From Lanius collurio (taxonomy: Eukaryota > Chordata > Aves > Passeriformes > Laniidae), in assembly GCA_020086605.1 (NCBI GenBank), contig JACBWW010000023.1, positions 1,987,063-2,051,062 of the forward strand: 64,000 nt of DNA. Reading direction: 5' to 3'. The notes beneath the pieces are model-generated. The model made no database searches and was not told where the DNA came from. It worked only from the letters and a program-made list of their open reading frames with translations. This document shows positions 19,601 through 34,300 of the stretch, in pieces. Within the stretch, counting starts at the first letter, position 1, and every line of letters starts with the position of its first letter. Position numbers and translations under genes: made by a program.

Positions 19601-22600
19601 TGCATGGTTTTAGGGAGTGGCATGTGATAGTAGAGAGCTCTTTATAAATTTTAAAACCATTAAGCACAATCAGACATAAAAGGGCCAGACGAGATCTGTA
19701 ATCCTGGAGCTGTTCCGAGAGTGCCTGCAGATTTTCAGATCTCAAGGACTTCCAGACATGAGAATGGACAATGCAAATAGTTTCAGTTCCTCAGGTCTAG
19801 CACAAGCCAGCTGTAGTATTCAGGCAGCTCAGAGTGGATGTGAACCTGCCCACCCAGGATATCTGAAATTTCCTTCCAAATGAAAGAATCGGGGTGACAA
19901 CGGTCGCAAGCAGAGACCCTGTAAAAAAGAGTCAAAATACGCGCATGCTCTGGTAGCCTCCACCACTTGAATAGATCTGATAAGCTAAATGCAACATCAT
20001 CACTCTGGATTAATTTTTTTTTTTTTTTCAGTCTTCAGGGGGTCTTGGGCTTTGGTTTTGTTGTGGGTTTTTCCCCAGCCTGTTAGCATACACAGCACTG
20101 TAAGATATTGGTTGACACAAGCTAAGTTGGTGGCTGACGTGAGAGAGGAGCTTGTATCCTGCATCGGTGTCTGTTCCTGCCTGAGCAGCTCAGGATGTGT
20201 TAGGATTCAAAGCATGGAAGCTAAGCCCTTGTAGGGATAGCTGTTCATGGGTTTAATTTGAGATCATGGGGAGAAAAGCTAAGCAGTGACTCAAAGTTCT
20301 GTTCTTCTTTCACATGTGAATGTTTATTACTGAGCAAGCTGTCTTACAGTCTGTTATGCTTTTGGTTTTACTTAGTAAAACAGTTAGAGGTGATTCAATC
20401 TTGGTACAGATAATGTCCAAGTGATTCTTCAGATTCTTGTAAGCTTTGAGATATAATTCTTTCCTCTCAGAGATCCAGTGGTGGAAAGAAATCGCATTCA
20501 TGAAGGTTTTTTACCATCTCTTTCTAAGAAGTTTTCCTGAAGATACTATAAGTTAATCTCCTGCCATTCAGTCGTCTTGGTCACTCATATTTATCCACAT
20601 GCCCAACTTTAAATTTGCCTCATAAGAGGCAGCAAAATGTTGACTTTTAAACCATCAGATAATTCTAAAAATCTTGTTCTTACTTAAGGAATTAATTTCA
20701 TTCTCAAGGTGAACATTTCAGGACTGAGCTGAGTTCTGCTCGTTTGTTTCAGAGTAACCACATCAAAACCTTACATTTCCATAAACCTAACACGCTAGGC
20801 TGCCACGTCTCATTGTAACAAATGGATTGTTGGCTGTTTTATTGTGCTTTCAGAGAAATCACTGGTCCACTTAGGAGAACCCAGAGACTGGAGACAAAGT
20901 CGTGAAACACGTTGTCTTATTAGACATTCAAGGCTAGAAAGAGCTGCCACCATTTACAGATGGATCACCAAGGGTGAAGTCTCTTGCTGAGGCTGATACT
21001 GGAAATTAGCAATATTTAAATTTTGTCTCAAACAAAGTCCGCAAGGAAATATTCCTCTTTATCAGCACATTCCATCACAGGCAGGTTTGAAGTGCTTTGG
21101 CACAGGGGGTGACAACCGCTGCTTTCATTACAGAGCTTGTAAAGTTAAAAGAAAATACCTGGCCGATGCTTTGGTGTGCTACTGAATTGTGCCAGCCTCA
21201 TGTCAGCTCCAAGACAGCAAAGCAAAGCCCATTTCTTGGGTGTGTGCTGCTGAAGGAGCTGCCTTTTCACCTTCTTTTCATACAGAGCAGTTACTGGTTT
21301 TGTTCACATTGATCTTATCCTTGGAGAATTTGGAAGCGATTTCAAAAAGGCAGGGTGTTGATAGTAACTTTGTTTTCATGCTTCTCCTCTGTTGCTAGAG
21401 CTATTTGTTTTTACTGACTGGGAATTAGGACGGCCCCAGTCCTCCACCTTGATCGAAACAGGCACGCCCCAGGTCAGAACAAACCCTCATAGACTTTGCC
21501 TTGACTTCATAAGGGCACAAGAATTTCCCCATGAACATTTGATTGCACGTTCCAAGTGGAAGGGTATATTTACAACAGCCCCTCTGCCTTCTTTATGTCC
21601 CAAGACAGATTCCCCCACACACTCAACCACAGGATTTTCATATTAGATGTGGATTTTCCCTCTCTTCAAGTGTTTAGCATTGTAAGTTGCTGCAGTTTTG
21701 TGCCTTTCCCCCTCTGCCCAGACCTATGCTTACCAGGAGGAAGGAGATCAGCAAGACATCTGTGAGCCAACACTACAGCAGCAGCCAAAGAAGCGAGGCA
21801 CGAGTGGCAGACATTGCTCTTCACCCCTCAGTCACCTTTGTGGTCTCTGTTAGCAGCTGCAGCCTTTGTAGATGTCCAGTTAAGCTTGAGACTGACCCAG
21901 AGAACAAGGAGAAACAAAGGTCACTTCCAGTTTCACCAGAAAGAAATTCCAGTGGCTACTCCAACCCCATAATCCAGCCATGATTAATGTGCATCGAAGG
22001 CAGATCTGGTTTCATCAGAGATCCTTGATTTCAGACGATCTTAACTGTTTGGGGAAAGGAAAAAAAAATCCAAACCCAAACAAAACCACCCTGGAAAGCT
22101 GAAAGAGGAAAAATACATCTTAAATACAAAGCTGGATCTTGTCACAGGAACTTTAACTAATGACAATGTGCTCCACAAACACAGTCTGCTCTGCGGAGCA
22201 TTGAAACAAAGGTACACTGGCTTCCTTGGGATTTGCACCTCCATTCTCCCCTATCACTCATAATTTAAAGGCTTTTGAAGGAATTTCTGAAACCCACTCT
22301 CCCTCCCATGCTCAAATTTGCTTGAGTTTGACCTGCCGACTCAACAATTTGTGGTGTAAGAGAACAGAAAAGAGGGAGAAATGCACATAGGTGTAGTGAG
22401 CTCCCACAGCTTCTTCACTCCAAGTTCCATGTCCAAACGAGTTTGTGCTGTGGAAGAAAAGTCCTTTCAGGACAAGAAGAGCCTCTTACAAGGAACATCT
22501 CAGTATGAACTGAGATTTCCAGGCCAACTAACCTGTGTCCACCATGGGGAACTGTCATTTTGAGGGGTTACCACCTGACTGGTTGATCTTCAAGTAACAG

Positions 22601-25600
22601 CCCCTCTCCCAGATTTCAGATCAGAGCACTCAGGGTTTCCAAATATAGTCCCCACCCTAGTTCTCCAGTTCAGCCATAATGCAGCAGTATCATTCCCTAA
22701 CCTTGTTCTCAGAAACAGCTGAGATTTTTGGCTGCATTTTAAAACAAAAAGAGATGATGAAAAAAAAGCAGGGGGTGGAAAAGAGCTTGAGGGAAATGCC
22801 TGGCATGGAAAGGCTTTAGCCTAAATAGCTGAGCTTTGGCAAAGCTGTAAGTAGTCAGACTGCTTCTTAGAGTGAAAACCACACGACACACTTGATGGGT
22901 ACAAACCCACTCATAAAAACCCAGACACCTCTCGTATCTACAAAAACCTGCGCTCCCCAGCAGATAGGGTGAGCAGTAATGAATGGGTTCAAATCGCAGC
23001 AGCAAGATCAAGATTAGGTAACAGGAGAACATTTAACTGTGAAGATAGCTTGAGTCCTGGGATAGGTTTCCCAGGAGAACTCAACTTCCATCACAGGAGG
23101 TTGTCAGAAGCAGATGGAATGGAATCATCCCTGATATAGCAAAGAGCAGCTAAAAAGTGAACTGGGTGACACATCAAGATTCTATTTACTCTATACACAA
23201 TCATCTACACATGCTAATAATGAATAATAATTCTCTTACCTCAGTGAAAGGGTTTTATACATGTTGAAGTGGTGTAATTTTTACATCCATGTTTTAACAG
23301 AGACAGTATCTCTACCCCAGCCTGAAGGAGTGGTGAAGCAGAGGCCCATGGAGGCTGTGAGACCTCTCCATGCTCATAGTAAACTAGTTTGGGTAGGGCC
23401 AGTGACCAGTATTTAGCGTTCTGCATTCATCACTTCTCAAGCCAAACTGTTCTTCTCCCTGGGAGTTTCTTAATAATTCACATGCACATTTTTGTGGCCA
23501 CTGATTGATGGAGTTCCTTTTTTGACTGCTTCTTCTTCTGTTCTAGGGTTTGTTTGAGCCCAGTACCCTAAGATCTCCTTAGAGCTACCTCATCCTTTCT
23601 TCTTTTCTCCAGTCAGGGGATTTCCACTCTGCTGTCAGATCCAACGTTACTTACGTCCCTTTTATCTAACAGTCTGCTGTACTTTGTCTTTCTGAGGAAA
23701 GATCCTAAATGGGAGATTTTCCTCCCCATTTTCATCATCTACTTTTCAACTCTATTGCTTCACTTCCAACCTGGCAGGTCTTCCCTGTATGTCTAACTAC
23801 TTCATAAAATGAGGACTCCTGTTTATTTGATTTTTCTGTTCTTTCTTGTTCAAGGCTTCATTCTAATTGTAGGAAGTAAAAGAGGCATCCTTTGAGTCAA
23901 ATGAAACCACTAGAGACTGTCAGAAGATTCAACAGAGAACATCCCACCACTGCCCAGCCGAGGACATCTGGTGGGCAGCTCATGACCCTGGCAACAGCTC
24001 ATTTCATCACCACTTCTCTTTTGCTCTTAGCAGCGGCTTCCCTGATGTTATTGCTTAATTACAAATTTATGAGTATCAGTTTTGAGTGTCACAGATCTTT
24101 TGGGATCCAGAGGTTACTTTATTTTGCACTCTGCAGACTGATTTCACAGAGTGTTGGATCCTGGCCCCCATCACATCTCATTCCGTTTGGCAACAAACTC
24201 ATTTTCCACCATAGCATCTTAATGGTTCTTTTCTGCTCTTTTAAGGAGTCTACAGCCATTGCAGAGCTTTGCCCTTTACTACGTGCTTATCTGGCAGGAA
24301 CCTGAAGCAACATTCATTTCCAAAGATGAAAACCTGGTGCACTCTTCATGCTCCTGTTTTAGGGTCAAGACAGGGTATGTTTGGCCACGCGCCTTAGGCT
24401 TCTGTCTCCAGGAAATGCCAAGTACAGATTCAAGAGATTCACACCTTAGGCTTCACCAGTAGCAATCTGGATGAAAGTGTGCTGGAGACAACCTTCAGTG
24501 GCACACAAGGATTACCTTCCTGAGAGATCTGCCTGCAGGCAGCATAGTCCTTCATCACCTCCGAGGTAAAGCTTGCAGGTTGTTATGACAGAGAAACCAA
24601 GACTAACCAACTGTTACTTTGCAGCTCCTTTACAGTTAATAACTAAGAACAAGCCTGTTCTCTCTGAGCACCACTCATCTGAGTGGGAATTAGACAAAGA
24701 CCGAGAAAATTGTTCTTAACAGGAGATACAGATTCAAGCACTTTAGCTTTAATGTAAGAGTGCCAATAAAGCATTTCAGAGCAGAGCACTAAGGTCCAGC
24801 TTTCCCTGTTTCAAGGTCTGTCACCCATCCCATTGTGCATCTTGGTTACTAAAGGCTGAATTTCAGTGGGTTTTCTCCCCTGGCTGGAATTTTATCTCCC
24901 ACAGAAGAAACCATAGACACCTGAAAGTATCTCTAGGAAGCAAATTCCCCCTGACAAACACAAAGCTGGGAAAAGCCTCCAATTTCTGTCCACTAAAAAT
25001 ACACTCTAATCATTTTGAATTCAAGTAGTTGCAGTCCCTGAATTCCTTCGGCACATGCTGAAATTAAAGCTGGTTGAGTCATTCTGGTCTTTAGGTAACT
25101 AGAGCTCAACGTCAAAGCCACACACCACTGCCGTCCCCACCCAGGCACAGGAGTACAAAGAGTCCTAGCTGTGCTCTCAGTGGGTCTGTTTCCCAGCATT
25201 TATCACTAGCACTGCTTTTAGGAATAGTGTGATTGTCAGCAAACATCTAACAAAAACCCAGGAGCACCACGCAGTGATTGAACACACTGCCTGGGAGCTT
25301 CTTGCTCCCACAGCTCCAGTCTGCACACCAGCTTTCCCTCTGCTTTATGTGAAGGGCGTGCAAAGTGCTTTGAAAGTCAGGTCTGCACGTTTTCCTCTGA
25401 AGCTGCCTGTAATCCACCTTTTCTTTTATGTTTACGTAGGCAAAACTGAGTACCTCGGGTAACTAGCTGCAGTCCCAAGCAAGGAGGCAGGCTGTTAAAA
25501 ACATGCTGATGCCCTTGGTTTGGAAGTACCATCCTCCTCCGCTTTGTTTCTCAAACGCTGGTATTTAATGACAAACAAGAACTTTTCTCCAAGGAAAGAG

Positions 25601-28229
25601 ACACAGCCACAGCACAGAAGTGAGAAAACAGGATCATGAGTTGCTAAGTGCAAGATGCTACATTTGAAACAGAGTCAAAGCAGAGGTGTGCATGAATATG
25701 GACATGAAGATGGGTCTCTCCATCTCGATCCCTCTGCACTGCCTTTGAACTGAAGAGGAAGTGCTCATGGCAATGCAGGATGTAAAGCTGATTATGCTTT
25801 GTTCTATAAGAAAACACATGGATCCAGGGAGCACATGACTGCTGAAAGATTAAAAGGAGCCTAAAATCCAGCACTTTGTCTTTATCAGCTGTTGTATTAA
25901 GTACTTGCTTTTTTTCATCCTGCTTTCTCTTCAAAGACGTCAGAAAACACTTTATAGACAGCTAAATGAACACCCCAAATCCTGAGAGCACACGTAGAGA
26001 AACTGAGGTGAAGTTTATTTTCCAGCTCAGCTGCATAAAATGAGCTAGAGCAAAGCAGCAACTGCAGCTCAAAGACCTCAAGTCACAGTCTCCATCTGCA
26101 GTAGCAGCTAGTTACAGTGTCACCACCTATTCACTCACTAGCTTGTGAAAGCTGCCCAGCATTGACCTCTCCCTTGCCTTATCCCCTCCCTAGTTCCCCA
26201 AGTGTTTCAGAAACTCTTGGACTCTTGCAGAGGCAGTGTTCACACTCTTACTTTCCTGCATTTTCCACTAATCTGCTCAGAAACTCTTTGAATGGTTTCT
26301 TTGTCTTTTTTATTTCCTAATTTCCATTTTGAGCATATGAAGCCTTTGCTATGACAAGTGTTCCCCAGCAGAGATCTTCTTTCTCTGCTGATGAACCTGT
26401 AACTTAAATATAGTGGCAAGCACCTGTGAGATACACGTGTTCAAAGAGACAACTACAGTTCCTTGGGGTACTAAACCAGCAGCAGCTATTAAAAGTCATC
26501 TGGGCCAGAGAAGGAGCTCCAGCTGCTGATAGACTGGGAGGCAAAGAAAGGACCACTTCTCCATTTCTGGCACTCCTGGTGCAGGCAAGGCACACACTCC
26601 TGGCACAGAGCTTGGAGGTGCTTCAATTGCAGTGGAACATAAGCTTCAGCCTAGTTTTTCTTCCAAAGCTTCATTACTCTTGTGGGATTTTCTTGCAAGA
26701 TGTATTGTCCTAACCCCAAGGGGTTGGCTTGTCAGGCACAGCTTTATCCTGACTTGTAAAAGCAGAAATACGAGATCAAGAGCAGCTGCTTTCTTTACAT
26801 TGCCAATATGTTTCCAATGACTTCTGCTCTCTCCGTGCTCATGTGTATGGCCCCAGCTCAGGAAGACATTTATTCAGCACATGCCTAAAAGCCATTGACC
26901 TGAATGAGCTTCAGGCTTGTGCCTCAGATTTGTTCTGAATCAAGGCCTGATAGACAGGATATTTTTTTCTGCTCATTTAAACATTGAAACCCAAGACTGT
27001 AACACAGTATATTGAAATATCCCTCTGCCGCTGTTCCATCAGCTCATGAATCTTGTGGAAAGGCCATCAGTTACAGGTTGCTGCAACTGTGGTAAAAACT
27101 GAACCTTACATTTATCTTTTCATGGTGTACATTAATGACTAAGATGTATGATGTTTTCTTGCTATCAGATTTAGAAAAGTTTGGAATCTTGAGGCATATG
27201 ATGGACTCTTTGAAATGTTTTCTTTGGATTGAATATCAGGTTGCATTTTGATTAGGAGAAAAATATAGGAGGGGAAGGCAGGCAGTGATGAATTAACAAT
27301 TTCCTATTGCTTTTTCAGACTTACTATTCATTTTAGGTAGAACAAATTTGTGTCAATTGAAAATTCCATAGAGGCATTGATTTATTTGGAATTTAAAGAT
27401 ACAGTAAAGAAAACATTCAAAGAGTCCTAATTATGAAGAGTATGGTTTTCATTAACTCTTGGATTTTTAAAAAAGAACCAATTATTTTCCAAGCTGTGGC
27501 AATTTCCAAACAGCTTTCTCTTTATACCACCAGTTTAGGTAGAGGCACATTGTTTCTAGAAGAAAAAAAGCACTCTAGGTTTCTGCCGTAGAGCACTAAC
27601 ACCAAACTAGCCTCATTTGTCATATCCAGCTGCCATTTGCCTTTGGGTGTTTCTAATTAAAATAATAATAATGAAACCAACAATGGACCCCACCCACACC
27701 AAAGAAGGGAAGCTTAAGACAAATCTGAAATTACCTACTGGAGCCAATACTTGCTTCCCTGATAGCCCTTACCCTTTTTGAGAAGGTTTTGGAAAATGCA
27801 GCTCACAATAAATTTCTCCATCACTCTAAGGGAGAAACAGTTGGTCTATATTTAGGTCAAAAAATTAAACAGTAATAAACCCAGTGAATTCTAAGCAAGG
27901 CTGACAGTTGTGCTCAGAGCAACACAATCACAGAGGAAGGGTCATGCCAGTGGTCTGCCTGTGCTGCTGCTGTCATGAACATGTCCCCGAGCAGGCTGGT
28001 GCCCACAACTGTATTTCCAGAACCAGAAAGGCACAAGTAACAGCCCCAGTGCTGCTGACAGTGTCTTGCTCTCAGAGGCACTGATCCAGCTGTATCCATG
28101 CCTTCAGGGGCATGGAGGGGATGATTTACAGCCTGAGCTGGTTTAGGGGCTGGCTGATGGAGACCTTCTCCTGCAGAACAGGGAGCAGAGAGAAGGGAGC
28201 TGCTACCTCCCACAGGGGCAGAGAAATGC
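19601..28229. other. Intergenic, no gene recognised
   Basis: Mixed-composition sequence with a T15 run at 20014-20028. Open frames reach 137 codons (23892-24305) but show no domain, signal or homology that I recognise. No RNA gene or clear transposon was seen. Confidence 0.55.
20014..20028. repeat. T15 homopolymer
   Basis: Fifteen consecutive T in intergenic DNA. Confidence 0.8.
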
Positions 28230-28300
28230 TCCCTCTGATGATGCTCCAGTCTGGACTTCCTGTCTTAGAGGTCTTTCTCAACCTAAATGATTCTATGCAT
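28230..28300 (+). mobile_element. CR1 3' terminal fragment
   Basis: GTCTTAGAGGTCTTTCTCAA followed by CCTAAATGATTCTATG closely follows the CR1 3' UTR terminus. Only the last 50-70 bp can be recognised. Confidence 0.65.
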
Positions 28301-31300
28301 CTGGGTTCCCAAGCCCATACAATGAGACATCTAAACACCACCCACCATACCTGTACAGCAACATCCACATATGCCAGAAAACTCTGGAACCTTGGAGCAA
28401 CTCTCCCACATGGTCTAAAACCTACTGGTGCCTCCCAGGCACCCTGAAGTCATTCAAAGTTGGGACTAATGCTATTTCAAAGGGCTCCCCATACACTATC
28501 AGAAAACAGATATGCAAGAACACATAAATTTAAATGAGGAAAGGGACTGTGGATCTTTTAGATTTAAATGAAGAATTGTACCATGTGTGATAATTACAGC
28601 CTTTGCAGGCAGCAAATGCTTCAGTCAAGTTCATGCTCCTTTAATTAAGAGAGCTGTATCTCCTTCACGTTACATACCCTCATCTAAATAATGAACTTCC
28701 AAAGCACATAACCTGATAAATACCCTTCTAGATTGCACACTCAGTATCTTCAATAAACAAGGCTATACTTGCAACTACTAACTAGTTATGAATAGCAGTT
28801 TAAAATAACAATGCAGACATTTAAATGTGAAGTTAAAATGGCATTTCAAGTGCTAAAATTGTTTGAAATTGTCACTAATGGGAGCCATTCTGCTCCAGTC
28901 AGCAGCCTGTTGTCACAAAGCCGGACACCCCAGAGACTCCTACCTCTCCATCACACTGAGCTCAACTCGGCCCTTGGGTTCAAGCTAATTGGAGCAGGCG
29001 ATGGACGGCCAGAGCACGACCTCCTTGGCTTTGTTTAGGGAGGAAGCTCTTCTCATTAGATAGCTGGATGGGTCTGCACATTGCTGGGAGACAAATATAT
29101 GGACTTTCACTTGTAGGTCAGCAGTTCAGATCTGATGGGGATGAGTAATGACAAGCTAATTGATCTCAGATGGCCGTTTGGTGGTCTCTGCAAAATGAAT
29201 TTGGTGATCTGGGTTCACGTCTCAGGGGATGAGCGTCCATGTTGTAGAAAACCAGCACTGCAGAAGCCCTCTGCAAGTGCTGGAAGGAAATATGAAAAAC
29301 ACCCTCTTTTCTTATTCTTAGAGGGAGTCCCTTGGCAGCACAGCTGCAGCACACTGAGCTGTAGTCGAGGAGGTGGCTCTTTCTGAGAAACTCCACAGCA
29401 GCTCTGAAGAGCTGGGCTGTGTTTCCTCAGCCAGCTCCTCTGCTCCCAGTGGAGGAGCCAAAGGTTTGCTAACAGTCCCTCTGTGTGCTGGGGAACTTGA
29501 TGCCCACGCCTAATTGGAGAAATGCTGATGATGTTCTCTTCTAATCAGAAACTACCATTTGCATTCTGGCTTTCTAATAATATATCCTCTGTCCTTCCAG
29601 AAAACGAGTTAAAACATGACCCTTTGCAATTCATCTTCTGGCTAAAATTAGTGAGTTTTAGCAGCAATGCATTTCTTAAATTGTGTCCAGTGGGGCAGAA
29701 AGAGCCTGAAAAACTCCTTCTCTCAGGAGGGTCATTTACTCTGACAGCAATGCTAAAGCATTTATCTTTCTGTCACAGCTCTGGCCCTCAGAAGAATTTC
29801 TAGATACAGTATTGCTTTTTTTATTTCTTTTGTTTAAACATTATTAATTGCCTCCCCAGCCCTCTTCACTGAAAACAATTGTCTGGGGTCAGACTTGAGG
29901 GCTGTTATTTCCATTCTTGCTATGCACAAAGGACTGCTCCATCACAGAGCCTTGCTGGAGGAGCTGCAAACAGACTGATCCTGCTCTCCCACTGCTTCAT
30001 CCTGGACTCACTGTTTTAATACCAAAGTTGCTCAGCAGGTTTGCTCCCGCTTTGCAGGGGCAGGCAAACCTCAGCCTCTCCAACAGCATCGACCTAAGGC
30101 AAGAGGTACCAAAGTTGAGGGGTGCTTCTCGAAAGGGCTCCAGAGTGTCGGCACATTCCCATTTCGTAGCTGGACTCCTTGGAGGCAGCAGCTTCAGCAG
30201 GTAAATGGGGAGGATGTGTCTGACCCAGCGGGCATGGCCAGCCTCACAGGAGTTTCTGTTTGGCTTGTCCCCATGGGAAGCTGCCTTGGAAAACTGGTAA
30301 ATACTCCAAGGAGGAAGTCTGAGCAGGTCGGTGGGAAGGTGAAGCACCGGCTTTGTTCTTCGTCCCAGACACAGTGCGTGGCCTCGGGCGAGCCCCTTGG
30401 CTCCCACCCGGCCGTGCAGGCAGGTGTGGGCAGCGGTTCTGCCCAAACACAGCCCTGGGGGCCAGGAAGGTCTGACCAGGCAGGCACAGGGATGGAGACA
30501 CCCAGCACTGCTGCACCCGCAGCAGGATGAGACAGCACTGGCTGCCCTTCTCCCCCCGAAGTCTTTTGCACCCCGAAACGCAAAGGATAGCAATCAGTTT
30601 GTCAGTGATGGGAAAATACAGGGGGGTGCTCAGAGGGAAAGCACTGGAGGAGCACAAAGTGCTGTATTTGCATGTATAATGACCATGTTTGTTGCTCCCT
30701 CCTCTACTCCCCCTCACCTCTCCCTCCCTGCTTCTCCTGCCATAAATTAGGGAACAGGCAGGAGGTGCGCCGGTGCTCACCTGCTGGTAATTTGGTTGAG
30801 GCAGGGTGTAGCCGCGGCATGCAAATCCTCTTTTGCTTCCTCTTCTGCCTTGAATGGGGCACCTTGGCACGCAGAGCTGCTGGCGAGGCCGGCGGTGGGG
30901 AGCTGCATGCCCAGTGCCCAGGCCACCACAGTTCCTTGTGGCTGACCCCAGGCAAGGCATAGCTGGCCAAGGATGATCCTCCAGTGGCATGGAGCCAATG
31001 TACCAGGTCCTACATTGCATCCTCCCCCATGGCAAGTGCAGTGGGGCTTCCCAACTGCTCTGCCCTAATTGGAGGGCATTATCAGGACCTCACCATTCAT
31101 AGAATGCTTTAAATTAGGAGGAGGGCCTGATTGGGGCACAGCATGGAGCACTGAGGCCATTCCTCCTGGCACTTCCCAAGCCTCCTCACCTGCTTTTGGG
31201 GCACACAGGGATGAATGGGAGGACAGCCTCACACTCAAGTCATGGGCAGTCCAGTTGGCAGCCCACTTTCCCCAGGCAGTCAGGGGTGCCATGGTCCCTC

Positions 31301-34300
31301 TGTGCATGCTTAAGGCTGTGCCAGCTCTGGGTGGGATTTACACGAGTAACAGTTTACTCCAAGTTAGAAAACCTTATGCTTTTTAGGAAGGTGCCAGCAC
31401 AGCAGGGTAAGGACTAGGCAGCAATGTCTGGGCATCTGCACCAGCCCTGCAGATCTCATTGTGGTGGCTGCACATGGATGGGACTGGGACCTTTTTGGGG
31501 GACACAGTGGACTGCAAGGCCTGGGCAGAAGAGACCTAAGCTCCTGGTGGGCAGCAGGCATGAAAAGTGATGCAGGGAACCATAATTGCTTCCTAGATCT
31601 CTCTAGATCTACTAGATCCTTACCCTCCTGCTGCTGTGGTGGTGGTTGTACTCAAATCAAGGTCTGATGTCAAAAATAGCCATGGCTAATACCTCTTGGT
31701 CCTCCTCCATCCTTTCAACATATCTGTTTCATCCAGCAGTGACCACATCCCTCCCTATGCCCTGTGGGCAGGGGTCTAAACAAAGACCTTACCCTGCAGT
31801 GCTGCATCCTCCTCCCAGGTCATGTCAGCCATTTGCAGCTGGTGCCTTTCTCTTTCCAGCATACAAAGGGCAAGTTGGATTAACTCTCAAGCAGCCTAGC
31901 AAGGAAATATTCCATTTATTTGCCCTCAGCCATCCCAAACAAACCCTCCTGTAGCAGTGGCTGCTCACTACCCCTGTCCCAAAGCATCAGCTGCAGTGAG
32001 CAGCAGTACACTCATCTGCAGGGTGTGGGATGTTTGGTAGGAGAGAGCACACAGGTGTGTGCTCTTTACTCTCCTGCCTCACTGTGGAACACCCAGCCTT
32101 CCTCCAAGGCCACGCTCTCTCATCTCAGCACCTTTGCTGAGTTCACAGCACGGTGGCAACACATGACTTGCCACATGAAGAGGATGAAGCATGCCAGGTC
32201 CTCCTCCATGGCAGGAGGGGAATGTGAAGAGGTGTTTGATAAGCTGTGGGGTTTTGTGACTCTCAAAGCCCCCACGAATCTCAGCTGAGAATCTGCCAGT
32301 GCTTTTGCTTTGGTGTTGGGTTCAGGACCTAAAGCTTTGACACCATCCCTTTCATGAAGCATTTTGTATCCCTTTGCCAAGGCTGCTCCCTCAAAGCTCA
32401 TGGTTCAGCACCAGGTGACACCAGCCTGGGAAGAGCTGCCCTCTGGATTAAAAACCTTTTTTACACACACCAGCACATGTGCTTACATTTGTGCTCTCAG
32501 GCCCTGCTCACCTTGCAATCAAAGAGGACATTTCTAAAACTCCACAGGGTAAAGGTGCTTTTGTTTCTTAATGAAGCTTACACACAGACCCCCAAAAAAA
32601 CTCCTTAGACCACTCTGTGTTTAATTCCAGGCTTCTGGAACAGAAGGACAATCCCCCCTCCAAGATCCCTAAATGAGTCCTGCAGTTGATATGAACCCGG
32701 CTCCATCTTCCCACAGGGACCCTGTGCCCCAGCCCACCTCACTGCTGGGTGGAAGGGCAGGCCCCTGAGGGGACATCCCTGGGGCTGCACATCCCTCAGG
32801 AATGAATTCCAGATTTAATTTCCCTTTGAGTAAGGGAAGTTCTGGGTTTGGTACAAGGGAAGTAGGTACTCATGTGAGCAAGGTAACTTTGTGTTGGAAG
32901 GAAAGCCATTGGCTGGAAAACACCTATAATACAAAAAACAGTTTTAATATTTTCTATGCTGCACATTTTTTTCATAGTAGGCTGGGGATACATTTTTCAT
33001 GCATTGTAGAGAGGCAGATTTTGAGGGTTGATATTTGGAGACATTAAAATCTTAATGATTCTCTAGTGAAGGTGCAATAAGAGCTTGAGCCCATTGAAGG
33101 GAGAGAGAGCAAGGTTGTCTTCACACCTCCAGAACTGGTACCCACTGGAGCTAATTGGGCAGCTCACACTTGTTTTGGACAATGAGCAGCAGCTCTCTGA
33201 TGGGTCGTGGACTGGGTCTGTGCTGTCAAATGTTACAGAGGACCCAACGTTAGTCTGGTTCCCTTTTTCCCCCAAGGGATACAGGGTACAGGGAGAGAGG
33301 AAAAGGCTGTGTAGGTCTGCAATGTTTTCCAACCACTTTTCCTGCCTGGCCAAATGAAAAGAGCTCATTTCTAAATGATAACACGTGGCAAATGATGCCG
33401 ACTACAGATGGGAAGAGCCCAGCACGATTTTCCGCAGGACGTAAACCTTTTCCGGGTGTTTCCCAGCACTGGAAATATCACCTTCAGATCAAAAAAGTAA
33501 CCTCACAGCAGAACACAACAGCTGATTTATGTCATGGAAAAGCTAGAGTTGCTCATCAAAAACAAACTTAAAAATAACATTGTGGTTGATGTTCTCACAG
33601 TTCATAAATATGCCCACTCACTCCACAGTTGGGGGGGGATTTTTTCTTGAAGGGAAGGGGAGAAGTGGAGCAAACCAGGATTATGAGCTCTTTATTTGTG
33701 TTCAATGAAAGGAAGAAAAACCCACCCAACAGCTCTGCATCTGGAGCTGCCTGGGCTTCATTGCTGGAGGAGGAATCAGCTCTGCCCTTTGCTCCAGCAT
33801 CCTCCTGCCAGGCTTCCAATGCTGGCCTTTGCAGGCTCTCAGCCAGCCCCGCAGCCTCTCACCCAAGCTCTCCCAGAACAGGTAAACCACGCTGGCTGTG
33901 CCCGTACACCACAGCATGCCCTGGTTTCTGGCTGGGTTTTACCCTCAGATAAAAATCGATTGCTGTTTTATATCAGAAATCCCCATGGCTGCAGCTCTCC
34001 ACCTTCCCACAGGCAAAATAAATCATTCTTTAACCCTCCCCCCACACACACAGATGCTTCACACAACAAGGACTAAGCCAGGGAGGAGGCAAGCTGTGTT
34101 TGGCCACCAGCACGTGTGGCCACGGGGCCCTGGCTCCTAAATCCCTTGGCACTTTGGCTGCAAACGCACAGCAACACCCTGACCTTGGTGGGCAGCTGAC
34201 TGCAGCAGCTTCTAGTTTAAAGTAGAACAGCAACTGCCTTGTTCAGTGCTGGAGAGGAACAAATTAAGGTAAGAAATCCTGCTTATCATGTCAGGACATT

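Noticed and set aside
23041..23140. Possible old CR1 copy with a weak resemblance to the tail
   Set aside because: The match is limited to short common phrases and no 3' terminal motif follows.
30244..31035. 263-codon minus-strand open frame
   Set aside because: No domain or signal recognised, and it overlaps open frames in other phases and strands; GC-rich chance is likelier.
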